Shown here one piece after another: positions 23,131 to 33,884 of a stretch of 64,000 nucleotides of DNA. This DNA comes from Vicia villosa (lineage: Eukaryota; Streptophyta; Magnoliopsida; Fabales; Fabaceae). How positions within the stretch are numbered: position 1 is the first letter of the stretch; each line of letters begins with the position of its first letter. The stretch is taken from NCBI RefSeq assembly GCF_029867415.1, contig NW_026706236.1, positions 29,624-93,623 of the forward strand. The letters are read 5' to 3'. Below the pieces are notes generated by a model. It did not search any database and was not told where the DNA came from. It was given only the letters and a program-made list of their open reading frames with translations. The position numbers and the translations under genes were made by a program.

Positions 23131-23856
23131 ATGAAATTCATCAATTATTTTCACAGCGGAGGAAGAATTTCTAAAGCTATCTTTTCATCTTTCTTGACTT
23201 TGGTTCCTAAGTCTCCAAATCCAACTTCTTTGGATGATTTTAGACCAATTTGTCTAGTAGGGTGTATGTATAAAGTGATTTCGAAGATATTAGCGGGAAG
23301 ATTGAAAAAAGTGATTCACTCGGTTATTTCTTCTTGTCAAACCGCTTTTGTTCCGAATAGATATCTTCTAGATGGGGTCTTGGTGGCAAATGAGTTGGTG
23401 GATTTTTCTAAGAAAGAGGGGAGGAGGTGCCTTTTATTTAAAGTTGATTTCGAGAAGGCTTACGACAATGTTTCTTGAAATTTTCTTAGAAACATGTTAT
23501 GTAGGATGGGTTTCGGTGTGAAGTGGATGGAAACGCTGGTATTCCAAAGTAGTATGTCCGTTTTAGTACATGGTAGTCCGAAAAAGGAGTTCGCGGTGGA
23601 GAAAGGTTTAAGGCAAGGGGATCCATTATCGCCTTTCCTTTTTGTGATTGTAGCCGAAGGCCTTGCGGGTCTTGTAAGGAAATCTTGTGAGATTGGTGAT
23701 TTCCGAGGAATGGTGATAAATGGTAGTAGTGTTGTTGATATTCTCCAATTCATGGATGATACGTTGTTGGTGGGTGAAGGATCTTGGAGGCAAGTGTGGG
23801 CTATTAAAGTGGTGTTGAAAGCATTTGAGCTAGCTTCGGGTTTGGGGATCAATTAT
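23131..23856 (+). pseudogene. LINE1 ORF2, reverse transcriptase core (interrupted)
   Basis: Motifs in order: LTLVPKSPNP, DDFRPICLVG, QTAFVPNR, KVDFEKAYDNV, then an in-frame TGA at 23476-23478 where the family has tryptophan. NFLRNM, GLRQGDPLSPFLF and the catalytic QFMDDTL follow (FADD is usual; here FMDD). The frame runs into GLGINY and is cut by the 3.3-kb insertion at 23857. It continues after that insertion as HKRKLIGIN. One nonsense codon plus the insertion inactivate it. Confidence 0.88.
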
Positions 23857-26800
23857 TGTAAGACCTGTAATTTTATAAATAAATTAATATTTTAAAATTA
23901 TAGTATATTCTCACCTCTATGATATATTTTTGATCAAATATATAGTTAAATAGTATTTATACTAATAAAATCTTAGAATTTTTAGTTCATTAGTAGTTCA
24001 AGACATAAGTTTCTTAAAAATTTTGATTTCAATCTCTTTAATGTTCGGTAAAATTAGCCGCCTTAATTTTTAAAACAACCCCTGTTTGATAAGGAGATTC
24101 TAGTAATAGAATAACAAAATTATTTATGAAAGAGTTAAAAAAAAATAGTTTCTCTTGAAATTAATTTCCGGCCTCTCCAATAAATGATAGTTTTACCCGC
24201 TTAAAATTTTAAAATAATCTCTGGTCATAACAAAAGTTTATCAGTGAAAACATAAATTATTTTTAGTAGATTAATAAAAAGTTAATAATAAAAAGAATAA
24301 ATTTTATTTCTCTCGACCGATATTTTATATAACGCAGTATAGAATAACCCGAAAAAGAATTTTATTATCGGCAAAAATTATTTCGGGCATTTTTATCAGT
24401 GTCACGTAACACCCGAAGTTGCACTTATAATGTAAAACAAAAAAATATATATTGCCAGGAAAGATATCTACTGCTATCTACTGCTAGGGATGAATATTGA
24501 TGATGAGGGTAATTAAATTATGAAGTGATGGTTAATGATGATTTTACGTCGGCAAGGCTTATTTTATGAAACGTGGAGCCGTAAATCCTACTGATATTAC
24601 CACTCACAAAGTAGTATTTAAATACTACTACCTCATACAATACATGCACCCAGTGTTTTCAAATCTCTACACTACTTTGGCCAAGGTAAATAAATCTCTT
24701 CTCTAGAGGACTAGAACTACCATGTTTATAAGTTATCTATCTGCAAGTAGTGTTTTCATAGAAATTAATTGTTTCTTTTTCCTCTTTTTACAAATAAATT
24801 TGTATAGAGTATATTGTCTTTAAATAAATTAAAATGGACTTTATAAGAATATTGTAAAGCATAATGGGGTATAGTTAAGTAATAATTTTTTTTATAGGAA
24901 GAAAAACTAGTATGAAAGATGACTTAAGATATATTATGATCAATTTTAGTAATATAATTATTATCAGTTAAAATTTCTCAACATGATTCTCTTATTAAAT
25001 AATAATAAAAATATTTTTAGTCCTCCAAATCTTATGTTAAGATAGTCCTTGATTATGCTAACGTACAGCAAGCATTAAGTTATATTAAAAAAAAAAAATA
25101 TGACTTTTATATTTAAATTTATATTAAATTACTGATTAATTTTTATAAGATTAAATTTTTAGAAAGAGTTTACTAATCTTGTTTAAATATATGTATACGG
25201 ATTATGTTATATTATTGTTACTATTAAACAATTAGAACCAACCAAGATATTTGGTTTTCAATTATATAATAATGGTAGAACTGTTGGTATGTTCTTTTTT
25301 ACTATAATTATACTTTTAATTTTTAAAGTCTTTTTCCAAATGAATAAATATTACATGTTATAAATAAGACCATGGTCATACTAAATACATAATGGAATAA
25401 AATATTAAACCGGATAATTAGGGAATTTACAAACGAACGAATTATTCTATATTAGTCATTCTAATTTAGTTCGTTTTGGATAAAGGTGCACGACCCGTCA
25501 ACCAATTTCAAACAAAACATCAATTCTACAACTCTCGTAGCTGTAAGGGCATCTCTCTATTTTATATATTTCTCTCAAAAATAAAAATATATATATGCTA
25601 TGTATCTGCTTACGTGTTTAATTTGAAGGTGAATATTTGTGAAGGTGGGTAAATGTTATATAAATATATTTGTACGAAATTTTGATGCATGAGGTAAGTT
25701 ATTACATATGGGGATGTTACCCATATGTTGAAATTTATAGATGGAGAATTGTATGCACATACATTTCATGGTTACGTGACTACCGGAGAGGAGTCACGAG
25801 GTGCACACCGGAGAGATGGCACGGGGTGTGTGTCCGAGAGGGAACCACCTTATCCCGATGTGGATCATTGAGTTTGATTGATGGGTAGATACCTATCACC
25901 TTAGTGGTGCTAAATCTTAAAGCGATACCACGACCCTTTGCGAAGGGATTGATATTCTAGAATCATATGCATCGACATATAGACATTGCATTAGGAATGA
26001 GTCTTAATTATGCTATATGTATTATTGTTATAAATATGTATATAAATGTGTTAGAATGAGATCTCTAGCCATGTATAATGTATCCTCTGTTTTTGCTTGT
26101 TGCTCCGCTCATGTAAATTTGTTATATTTGGATTGATGACCCTCTCAGTGGTTTGTGTGGGCAATATGCCAATAGATCATGTCACTCCCATGATACAACG
26201 AGATGACACCGTTGAGGACGACGGAACTTACTTTCCCTGAAGCATGGACAGACACGTCCTGGGGATTTGACCCGGCCTCAGGACGACTCACGTTCTTCGG
26301 GAACGTGTTAAAGACTATTACCATCGTAGGACAGGATCCGAAGACCACCTACTCCCTCAGGACCGTGAGCTTTCAGATCCCAGCTTCCTTGGTCATTACT
26401 AGCTTCCTCTTTGGAGTGATTGACCGCTTCGGATTGTTGATTCCCCCTCCAGCCCCACCTGGACCCGCATATACCCCAGTCATGGGAGGGGGCCATTCTT
26501 TCACAATATACTTATGCCTCCCTTAGACTTAGAGATGTCGTTAGGGCTACCCTCGATGATTCCTCGTGACATTTTTCCCGTGGGCGAGTTACCTCATCTT
26601 GATCCAACACACGCGCCATCATTGGAGGATGATATAGATGGAGCAGAGGACGATGACGATTATGATCCCTTCGAGCATGACTACGACGAGGATGGCTCCG
26701 ATCATACCTTGTCGAGCACCTGTAGGGGATTATATGGAGCTGGGGCAGGGGAGTATTGTGGATGTCGATAGATTCAGATCAGCGTAGTTAGGGACTAGAC

Positions 26801-27185
26801 GGTAGTAGCACTTAGTACTATATGGCGCGTTTCTATATGAGTGGCTCAAGATTTTCTCCCTGGGGCAGTTCTCCTGCGTGAGTGTCTGCCAGGGACTTTT
26901 ATTCTATCACTTTTTGGGTTGTATTTCCTAAACACTATTCGTACTTATATCCTGTGACGTTATGTCGAGTTTATGCTTAGTATGGTTATTAAATTTTAAT
27001 CTAGTTTAACTAATTTCCCTTTATAAAATCTAGTGTGAATTCTTAAAACCAATCTAAATATAAAATTCACTATAATGCTTAAAAAAAAGACACTATTTCT
27101 CACAAGGAAAACCATTAACTGATTTAGTTGTGGAAATAACTCTTTTTTTTAATTCACTCTTGTTGTTAAAAATCGGGGTGTTACA
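23857..27185 (+). mobile_element. 3.3-kb LTR-type insertion, probable solo LTR
   Basis: It starts TGTAAGACC and ends GGGTGTTACA, flanked by a 5-bp duplication attat (23852-23856 and 27186-27190). Removing it restores the LINE frame (GINY-HKRKL). No second LTR, primer site or pol domain was seen inside, so a solo LTR is the simplest reading. A TATA-like tatttaaatac lies near 24616. Two adjoining frames (26203-26526, 26514-26771) are described separately. Orientation follows the TG...CA ends and is tentative. Confidence 0.65.
26203..26771 (+). other. Open frames in the 3.3-kb LTR-type insertion, uncharacterised
   Basis: Two overlapping frames encode 107 and 85 aa. The first reads TFPEAWTDTSWGFDPASG and a proline-rich PPPAPPGPAYTP. 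The second is very acidic (DDIDGAEDDDDYDPFEHD). This stretch is less AT-rich than the rest of the insertion. I do not recognise a family. The frames may be remnants of an internal region or sequence captured by the LTR; there is no direct evidence of expression. Confidence 0.3.
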
Positions 27186-28617
27186 ATTATCATAAGAGAA
27201 AATTGATCGGGATAAATGTGAACAATAACTTTATTGATGCCGCCTCTTTTGTTCTCTCGTGTAAGGTGGAGGAAAGTAAATTCTCGTTTCTTGATATAGC
27301 TATAGGTTGTAATCCTATGAGCTATTCTTCTTGGATTCCTCTCTTGACAAAGATGAAGAAGCGTCTTTCGGGTTGGAAAAATCAGTTTCTTTCTTTGGGA
27401 GGTAGGATCACTCTTTTGAAATCCACTCTTGGATCGCTCACTATTTTTACTATGTCCTTTTACAAAATGCCTATTTTTGTGGCTAAGGAATTTACTAGAT
27501 TGCATAGTAATTTCCTTTGGGGAGGAGGGATGGAGGAAAGTAAGAGAAGGATTCATTGGGTGAGTTGGAAGGATGTGTGTCTTCCTCTTGAAAAAGGAGG
27601 ACTTGGTATCAAAAATATTTCGGAATTCAATTTGGCCCTTCTTAACAAATGGAGGTAGAGAATCTTAGAAGGTCGTGATTCGGTGTGGTACAATATTTTG
27701 AAAGCTCGTTATGGTGATATTGCTACAAAGAGCTTTTGTGGAGGTATGTTTCCTAGCAATTCTATATCCTCTTCATCTATTTCTTCTTCTTCTTTTTGGT
27801 GGAAGGATCTATTGTCGGTTGGCAAGAATATAAACACCGGCCCTTTGGTTTCTCATTGTCGGTTTAAGGTTGGTAATGGTTATACGACTCCGTTTTGGGA
27901 GGCGAGATGGTGTGATGAAGTTTCTTTGAAAGATAAATACCCGGAGTTATTTTTGATTTCTTGTTTGAAAAAGGTGTCGGTGATGGGTATGGGTGGATGG
28001 GAAAATGGTATTTGGAAGTGGGGAAATTGTGGTATTAACTCTCTTCTTTTAACCGACCCTTTTTTTAGATCGGTTTATGTTTCTTTCCGTAATTTCATTT
28101 ATGGGTGCGGGATGATTTTAGAGTTGAAGGATGGCATTTTTTGGGATCTAACGACGGATGGAGCTTTTTCAGTTGCTTCTTGTTATAGCAATTATGCGAG
28201 TAGAAATATTCCGTTTGGTCCGCCGAATAAAAATGATATTGCTTTAGCCTTGATTTGTTAGATGGAAGTTCCTTTTAAAATTAAAGCTTTTGGTTGGAGG
28301 CTTTTTGTGAATAGGCTACTAACGAAGGATTTATTGGTAAATAGAAAAATTGCTTTGTCTTTGGAAAATACTAAATGTGTTTTTTGCGGTATTGATCTGG
28401 AAAGTAGAGATCGTTCTTTCTTCGGGTGTAACTTGGTGGAGTTGGTGTGGAGGGAGATGGCGGTTTGGATTGGGAAGGAGGATGGTGAGTTGGAAGAAGA
28501 ATGTTTATCAAGTTTCATGGTTTGGTCCCATTTTTGTAAAAAAAAAAAGGTGAAAGGAGGAAAAATAGGCGTAACTTGGTTAGCTACTATTTGGTTCCTT
28601 TGGCTAACTAGAAATGG
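27186..28617 (+). pseudogene. LINE1 ORF2, RT C-terminal region and zf-RVT (up to MITE)
   Basis: One reading frame continues through the RT thumb region (WIPLLTKMKKRLSGWKNQFLSLGGRITLLKS, SNFLWGGG, HWVSWKDVCLPLEKGGLGIKN, NLALLNKW). It contains a TAG at 27656-27658. The zf-RVT region then follows (ENGIWKWG, PFKIKAFGWRLFVNRLLTKD, CVFCGIDLESRDRSFFGC), after a second TAG at 28259-28261 in place of an expected tryptophan. Both stops are single-base nonsense changes. The frame is cut at LTRNG by the MITE at 28618. Confidence 0.85.
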
Positions 28618-28841
28618 GCTTTGGCTAATATGCATAAGGATTTTACTTATGCACCATGCATAAGCCTACATAAGCCATTGGATCATGTTTTTAATCCAGT
28701 ATTGAGTATTGAGTATTGAGTGGTGAGTATTGAGTATTGAGTAATAACAATTGATGTCTAGAATTTGATTCAATGATCCAAGGGTCCATAATAATCTATG
28801 CATGGTGCATAGATTTTTATCTATGCACGGTAACTGCACCC
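28618..28841. mobile_element. 224-bp MITE, Mutator-like
   Basis: It is flanked by a 10-bp direct repeat ctagaaatgg (28608-28617 and 28842-28851), and removing it rejoins the LINE frame. The ends form imperfect inverted repeats of about 45 bp, with a matching inner block tatgcaccatgcata on the left and its complement near 28796-28810. A duplication of 9-10 bp and GC-starting ends suggest a Mutator-type MITE. A run of the 7-mer tattgag sits in the middle (about 28701-28743). Confidence 0.75.
28701..28743. repeat. 7-bp microrepeat (tattgag)
   Basis: tattgag is repeated about six times with one variant (tggtgag), inside the 224-bp MITE between its inverted repeats. Confidence 0.8.
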
Positions 28842-28895
28842 CTAGAAATGGTATATGTTTTAGAGATAAAGGTTGGAATGTGAATAATACGGTAT
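28842..28895 (+). pseudogene. LINE1 ORF2 fragment between MITE and element C
   Basis: This short piece continues the LINE frame after the MITE (reads ...VYVLEIKVGM). It is interrupted at 28896 by element C. The matching LINE sequence resumes at 41212 (ggggggataaaatc), as shown by comparison with LINE3 near 60088. Confidence 0.65.
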
Positions 28896-31800
28896 TGTCA
28901 TACCCCAATTTTTGACCCTAAAATCATACATCAATTGCATATTAATCATTAATCAAGAGCACCATTGTGAGGCTCTATCTTTGATACTGTGATTGTCTCT
29001 GAGGGGAATCATCAAGCACTTTTAGCTTTTTATTTGTTCATACTAACCAAAATCAAAAAAATATGTGCTCTGTCTCTTTTGTTTATATTTTACAGGTAAA
29101 AGATCGGGCAAAAATCAAAACAGTGCAAGAAAACATTTTTTGGAAATTTGAAGGTGGAAATCGATTTACCCCTATGGGAAATCGATTTCCTGTGCGCAAA
29201 ATTCAAAAAAATATAAGGAGGGAAGCTTGACATCATTTTGGCACCTTTTTTATTTGATCATTTTACCAATTTTCCACCTCACCAAAATTAATCCCTTCAT
29301 TAAACCCACTTAAACCTCATTTTACCATTTTTACCATTTAAATGCCATTTAAGTACCAATTAAACACAAGTTAATTAACCAAGAGCAAAATGACCAAATT
29401 TCCACTACTCTTGCTCTCATCCTATAAATAGAGGTCTCTACTCTCTCATTTCTCAAGCTTGGAGAGCCAAAAAATTGCTTGCAAATTCATTTCTCACCCT
29501 TTCCAAAACCCTCACCCAAAGTTCATTTTCATAGAATTAGTGAGATTCACATTGAATCTTACTAATTTTGAACTAAACCTCCTACATTTCTCTCTTTCCT
29601 TTGTTTGTTCATCTCCAATAGTGAAAGATCTACACACTTTGTGCTTGTTCTTGAAGCTACTTCAACATTTTGATTCAAGAATTGGTAAATTCCTAAATTC
29701 TAAGATGTAGATCTTTGTTGCTTGTGTTCAATGCATCTTTGATGCTATATTGGTCCTATTTGATGGTGATTTGGTGGAAAATTCGTGCTCCAATGGATAT
29801 GTGATCATAAGGTGTTTGTATGTTTGTCTAAATCAAGTTTTATAGTTCATAATGCTGTTTTTTTGAAAACTGTGCGCAGGAAATCGATTTCCTACAGAGG
29901 GAAATCGATTTCCACTCTGTTTTTGCGCCTGATTTGGATTCTGCAGGCAGGAAATTGATTTCCTACAGAGGTAAATCGATTTCCAGTGAGGCAGAATGCT
30001 TGTTTTTGCTATTTTTGACTTGTTTTTGGTTCTAACTCTTCTTCTACTCCATTCTTTTGATATTTTCTTTGAATCACAAATTAGAGGCCTAATTTCTCTC
30101 TAATATCAATGGACTTAGGGCATCGATAGGATGAAAATCCGAATCCGCAATATTAAGTGATTGAAATTATGGATGAAAGGAGCTTTTGAATGTGGCTCCA
30201 TCTTTTATTTCTTTTTCTTTTGATCGATGAAAGTCTTAACACCTTGAGAATTCTTATGGATTCTTGGTAAAGACTAGATCGCTCCTTATTTTTCTTTTCG
30301 TGCGGTATTGCTTTCGGAGAGTGATCTACATATCGCTTATCTCGTATGCATTAGCACATAAAGTTTTGACCGGCCTCGTTGTAGGGTGATTTCTACATAA
30401 ATCACTTGGCGATCTGCTTAACATAGCGCAATATTTCGTGTCCCGAATCATAAAAAGATCAAATATGGAAGAGAATTGTATGCGGTTGATTTAAGACTTA
30501 TGGAAATTTATCGTGTAGTCGCTATGATTTTATCAAGCTTCTGATAAAGTTCCATTGAATTTAAATCCGAGAACATCCTTCACTCACCATCGATCTTTAT
30601 TACTAACTTTGATAACATACTTGACAAGTTTCAAGATGGTTATCTTTAACATCTAACAACTAACTTTAATTTCCGCAATTTATTATATTTCTCTTTATAT
30701 TTTGCTTTATTGCTTTATTTTATCATTTCATCATATTTACATTCCGCTATTTTCTCTTTGTCCATTTGGACACTATGTTTATGTTTCCGCTATTTTCTGT
30801 TTGTCCACTTGGACCATACTTTACTTTTATGCTAAAACACAAATAAATAACCAAAATCTAAAAAAACACTTAAGGCTCTCTTTCGGACTATTGGTTACTA
30901 TCCCGAGCATTTTGAAGATTCGGACTTATGGACTTAGTGCCTTTGGACCCTTATTCTGCTGTTACTTTGTTGTTATTCTGTCTGTCTGGCATTGGATTGT
31001 TGTCTGTTTGTGTATGCAGGTATTTCCTTGAAAGTCCTTGATGGTTAAGTCCAAGGCATTGGTATAAGGATTTAACCCGAAAACAGCCGTTACTCTGCCC
31101 GATTTTTGTCAGAATTTTAATGTGCTTAATGCGAAGTGGTGCTAAGATAATAAGTTCATCTGGATCCCCAAGTGGTAATGTGTTGGTGTGGTATTGATAA
31201 GTCCAAAGGATGGGAAATCTACCTTGACTCATAATGTCAAGCGTTGGCTTCTTATTTCGGTTAGACCGTTCTTTTCCTTAGCTTTTATTTTACGCAATAG
31301 GATAGCCTCTTCATCTCCTCCCCTTCTTTAATTTTCAAAATCTTCTCTCTTTTTACAAAACCTTCTTATGTTTGCAACCTTTTTAAAACCTTTCTTTAAA
31401 AATATCTTTTGCCCTTAGTGGCCTTTTTCTTCAAAAAGTTTAGACACGATTAACTGTTGAAACGAGTGGTTATACCCCACGATTTTGAAATTGATTGATA
31501 TAATGAGATCTTTTCCGCGTGAGAGAGCTAGTGGCATACTCGCAGATTTTATCCGAGTTGGAGCCCTTCTTTCATTTGCGATGCAAAGAACTCATTTATT
31601 CTCATGCTCAAGATCAATGGCTGAGTATTTCTCTCCGACGACGATAAAGTGTTTATTCGTTTTTTAAAACGTTTTTCCCTTTAAGTGGATCTACACTAGC
31701 TCTGACTTCTCCATTGCACCGAGGAGGTATGTAGGCACAAGGCTTCACGTCTTGCCGAGCTTATTTTAAAAATCAAACAAACCCTTTTTAGCACACACGA

Positions 31801-32017
31801 CACAGATTTTCAAAAAGGTTCCTGTGGAGTACCACAGATACGAGGGGTGCTTAAAACCTTCCCCTTGTATAAACAACACCCGTACCTAAGATCTCTTCCT
31901 TTTGTTTTAAAAACAAACTTTGGGTTTTTTCGTTCTTTTCCCTTTTCCTTTGGAAACAATAAAGCGCGGTGGCGACTTTCACTGAAATATTGAGTCGAGT
32001 CATCCTATGGCTTCGAT
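28896..32017 (+). mobile_element. 5' LTR of element C
   Basis: About 3.1 kb. It is closely similar to 38072-41191, with scattered single-base differences. A TATA box tataaata lies at 29423-29430, followed about 30 nt later by aagcttgg, a likely transcript start region. Three pairs of the palindrome GGAAATCGATTTCC occur at 29156/29177, 29879/29900 and 29950/29971. The terminal 20 bp present in the 3' LTR (ctcatattttccccgctaca) are absent here. Confidence 0.8.
29423..29430 (+). promoter_or_regulatory. TATA box of element C 5' LTR
   Basis: tataaata sits in a CT-rich context (tctcatcctataaatagagg). The identical sequence is at 38599-38606 in the 3' LTR. It is a typical plant Pol II core promoter element for an LTR. 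Confidence 0.6.
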
Positions 32018-32111
32018 AGTGAGTGTCACTGAAATAATGAGTGTCACTGAAATATTGAGCGTCACTGAACCATCGTAAGAACGCTATTACTTTCAATAGT
32101 GAGTGTCCGTA
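31976..32111 (+). repeat. Short repeats at the damaged 5' LTR/internal junction of element C
   Basis: gagtgtcactgaaat-like words recur at about 32021, 32040 and 32058, with a partial copy near 32100. They replace the end of the LTR and the primer-binding site expected here. The 3' LTR has only the first tcactgaaatattgag. This suggests a local slippage or rearrangement after insertion. Confidence 0.55.
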
Positions 32112-32575
32112 GAAGCTGAATGGCTGGAACCCTTTTAACCCTTCTAAGCCTTTTTAGGATGTAGCGCAGAAACAAGGTCAAGTACCAATTTGAGCTTGTT
32201 GTCTTGCGATACTACGCTCAGACGAGGTCTTTTTAGGCATATTATTGGCGCCCATGAGCAATTGTGCGTGCCGGTAATATCCGATAGAAGATTGAAAACT
32301 CTGGGAACCGTTGTAGAACCCGATCGGCAGATACAAAATTCCTTAGATCATACCTTTTGGGATGGTTGGACCCATGGCTCCATGCTCGTGACGTCGAACC
32401 TTTAAACTATGATCTTATGTGACCTTGCGTGCTCTTGGTTGTGGTTGATGCATAAATCATGCATTCATGCATCCATGAAAACTCTTTTTCTTTTGGTTTT
32501 CAAGGAACTTAGAGGTCTTTCCTTGTTAACATCATAAGTTTCATCAAACTCAATGGATCTTGGGTGTTGATGGGG

Positions 32576-33188
32576 TGAAAACTCTAATCCACCTAAATGG
32601 ATGATTGATTTTGACGATAACTTAATCGAAGCTCTAGTCTGATGTTTGAGTGTTTACAAGTTAATATCTTAAGTTCCTTGAAACTCAAATAATAAAAAAA
32701 ATAAAAAGATCATCTACATTGCATGCATCATTCTACATTTGGTCCTGCTTTCTAAAGAAGTTTTCCAGAGCCTTATTTGCGTTCTCCTGGAATCATCAGT
32801 ACAACACTCGTGCTAAGAAGAAATGGAAAGCATTAAACAAGAGATTCGTGAACTCCATGAAGAGGTGATTACTCTGAAGGCTGGTAAACTCTAATCCACC
32901 TAAATGGATGATTGATTTTGAGGATAACTTAATCGAAGCTCTAGTCTGATGTTTGAGTGTTTACAAGTTAATATCTTAAGTTCCTTGAAACTCAAATAAT
33001 AAAAAAATAAAAAGATCATCTACATTGCATGCATCATTCTACATTTGGTCCTGCTTTCTAAAGAAGTTTTCCAGAGCCTTATTTGCGTTCTCCTGGAATC
33101 ATCAGTACAACACTCGTGCTAAGAAGAAATGGAAAGCATTAAACAAGAGATTCGTGAACTCCATGAAGAGGTGATTACTCTGAAGGCT
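32576..33188 (+). repeat. Tandem duplication of about 306 bp covering the gag start
   Basis: 32576-32882 is repeated almost exactly at 32883-33188. Example: actctaatcc at 32581 and 32888; the copy of ATGGAAAGC before gag lies at 32822, the functional one at 33129. One base in an A-run differs in number. The first copy of the gag start is cut off after about 20 codons. Confidence 0.9.
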
Positions 33189-33884
33189 TGTATGGAGCAT
33201 CTGACTGCTCTGGTTGAGGCTCTAGGTGCTTCCCAAAACAATCCTCCTATGAAGGAAGAAAGGATGGCAAAGGTCTTTCTTGAAACTCTGAACTCATCCT
33301 TTCCTAAGGGGATAATAGTTCGTACACCTACTGACTTCCATGGAAAGATGGATATGAAATCGATTCTAGAAAAAGATGTCCGAAAGGAATGTTCGCTTGA
33401 AGAAGGTAACTCAGCTGGTAGTGTGAAAAAGTTTGGTAATGAATTTTCAAAGAAGAGAATCAGGGGAGGAAACAATCATCACCAACATCAGCATGTTTCC
33501 TATGTCATTCCTGTATCCAATTCAGTTCATGCAATTCCACATTATCAGCAGAGTACTCGTCAACAAGCTTTTTCACCGAACGAGCAAAATCAACCTCAAA
33601 AGGGGAATTTTGGTCCTATCCCCATGACTTACACAGAATTGTACCCTGCTTTGATTTGTAAGAATTTGGTTCAGATAAGGTCACCGCCTCCTGTTCCCGA
33701 GAAGCTCCCTTGGTGGTACAAAGTCGACGATACTTGTGTTTTTCATCAGAATGCTCATGGACATGGCTTAGAGGATTGCTGGCCTCTCAAGATTGAAGTT
33801 CAAAGATTAATCCATGTTGGAATTTTGACTTTCCAAGATGTTGGTCGTGCTGTTCAATTCAATCCTTTGCCAAAGCATGAATGA
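33129..33884 (+). CDS. Shrunken Ogre-type gag, 251 aa (element C)
   Basis: The ATG at 33129 opens a continuous 251-aa frame. The N-terminus is a predicted coiled-coil-like stretch (IKQEIRELHEEVITLKACMEHLTALVEAL). A low-complexity middle (NNHHQHQH) follows. The C-terminus has the conserved gag tail seen in Ogre/Tat elements: IPMTYTELYPALI, PPPVPEKLPWWYK, CVFHQNAHGHGLEDCWPLK, then VQRLI. The capsid core of a full gag (normally several hundred residues) is missing, so N- and C-terminal parts appear fused by an internal deletion. Gag would form the particle that packages the element RNA. With pol missing, any mobility would depend on an autonomous relative. The open frame suggests either recent loss or selection; this copy cannot decide. 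Confidence 0.7.
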   Translation: MESIKQEIRELHEEVITLKACMEHLTALVEALGASQNNPPMKEERMAKVFLETLNSSFPKGIIVRTPTDFHGKMDMKSILEKDVRKECSLEEGNSAGSVKKFGNEFSKKRIRGGNNHHQHQHVSYVIPVSNSVHAIPHYQQSTRQQAFSPNEQNQPQKGNFGPIPMTYTELYPALICKNLVQIRSPPPVPEKLPWWYKVDDTCVFHQNAHGHGLEDCWPLKIEVQRLIHVGILTFQDVGRAVQFNPLPKHE

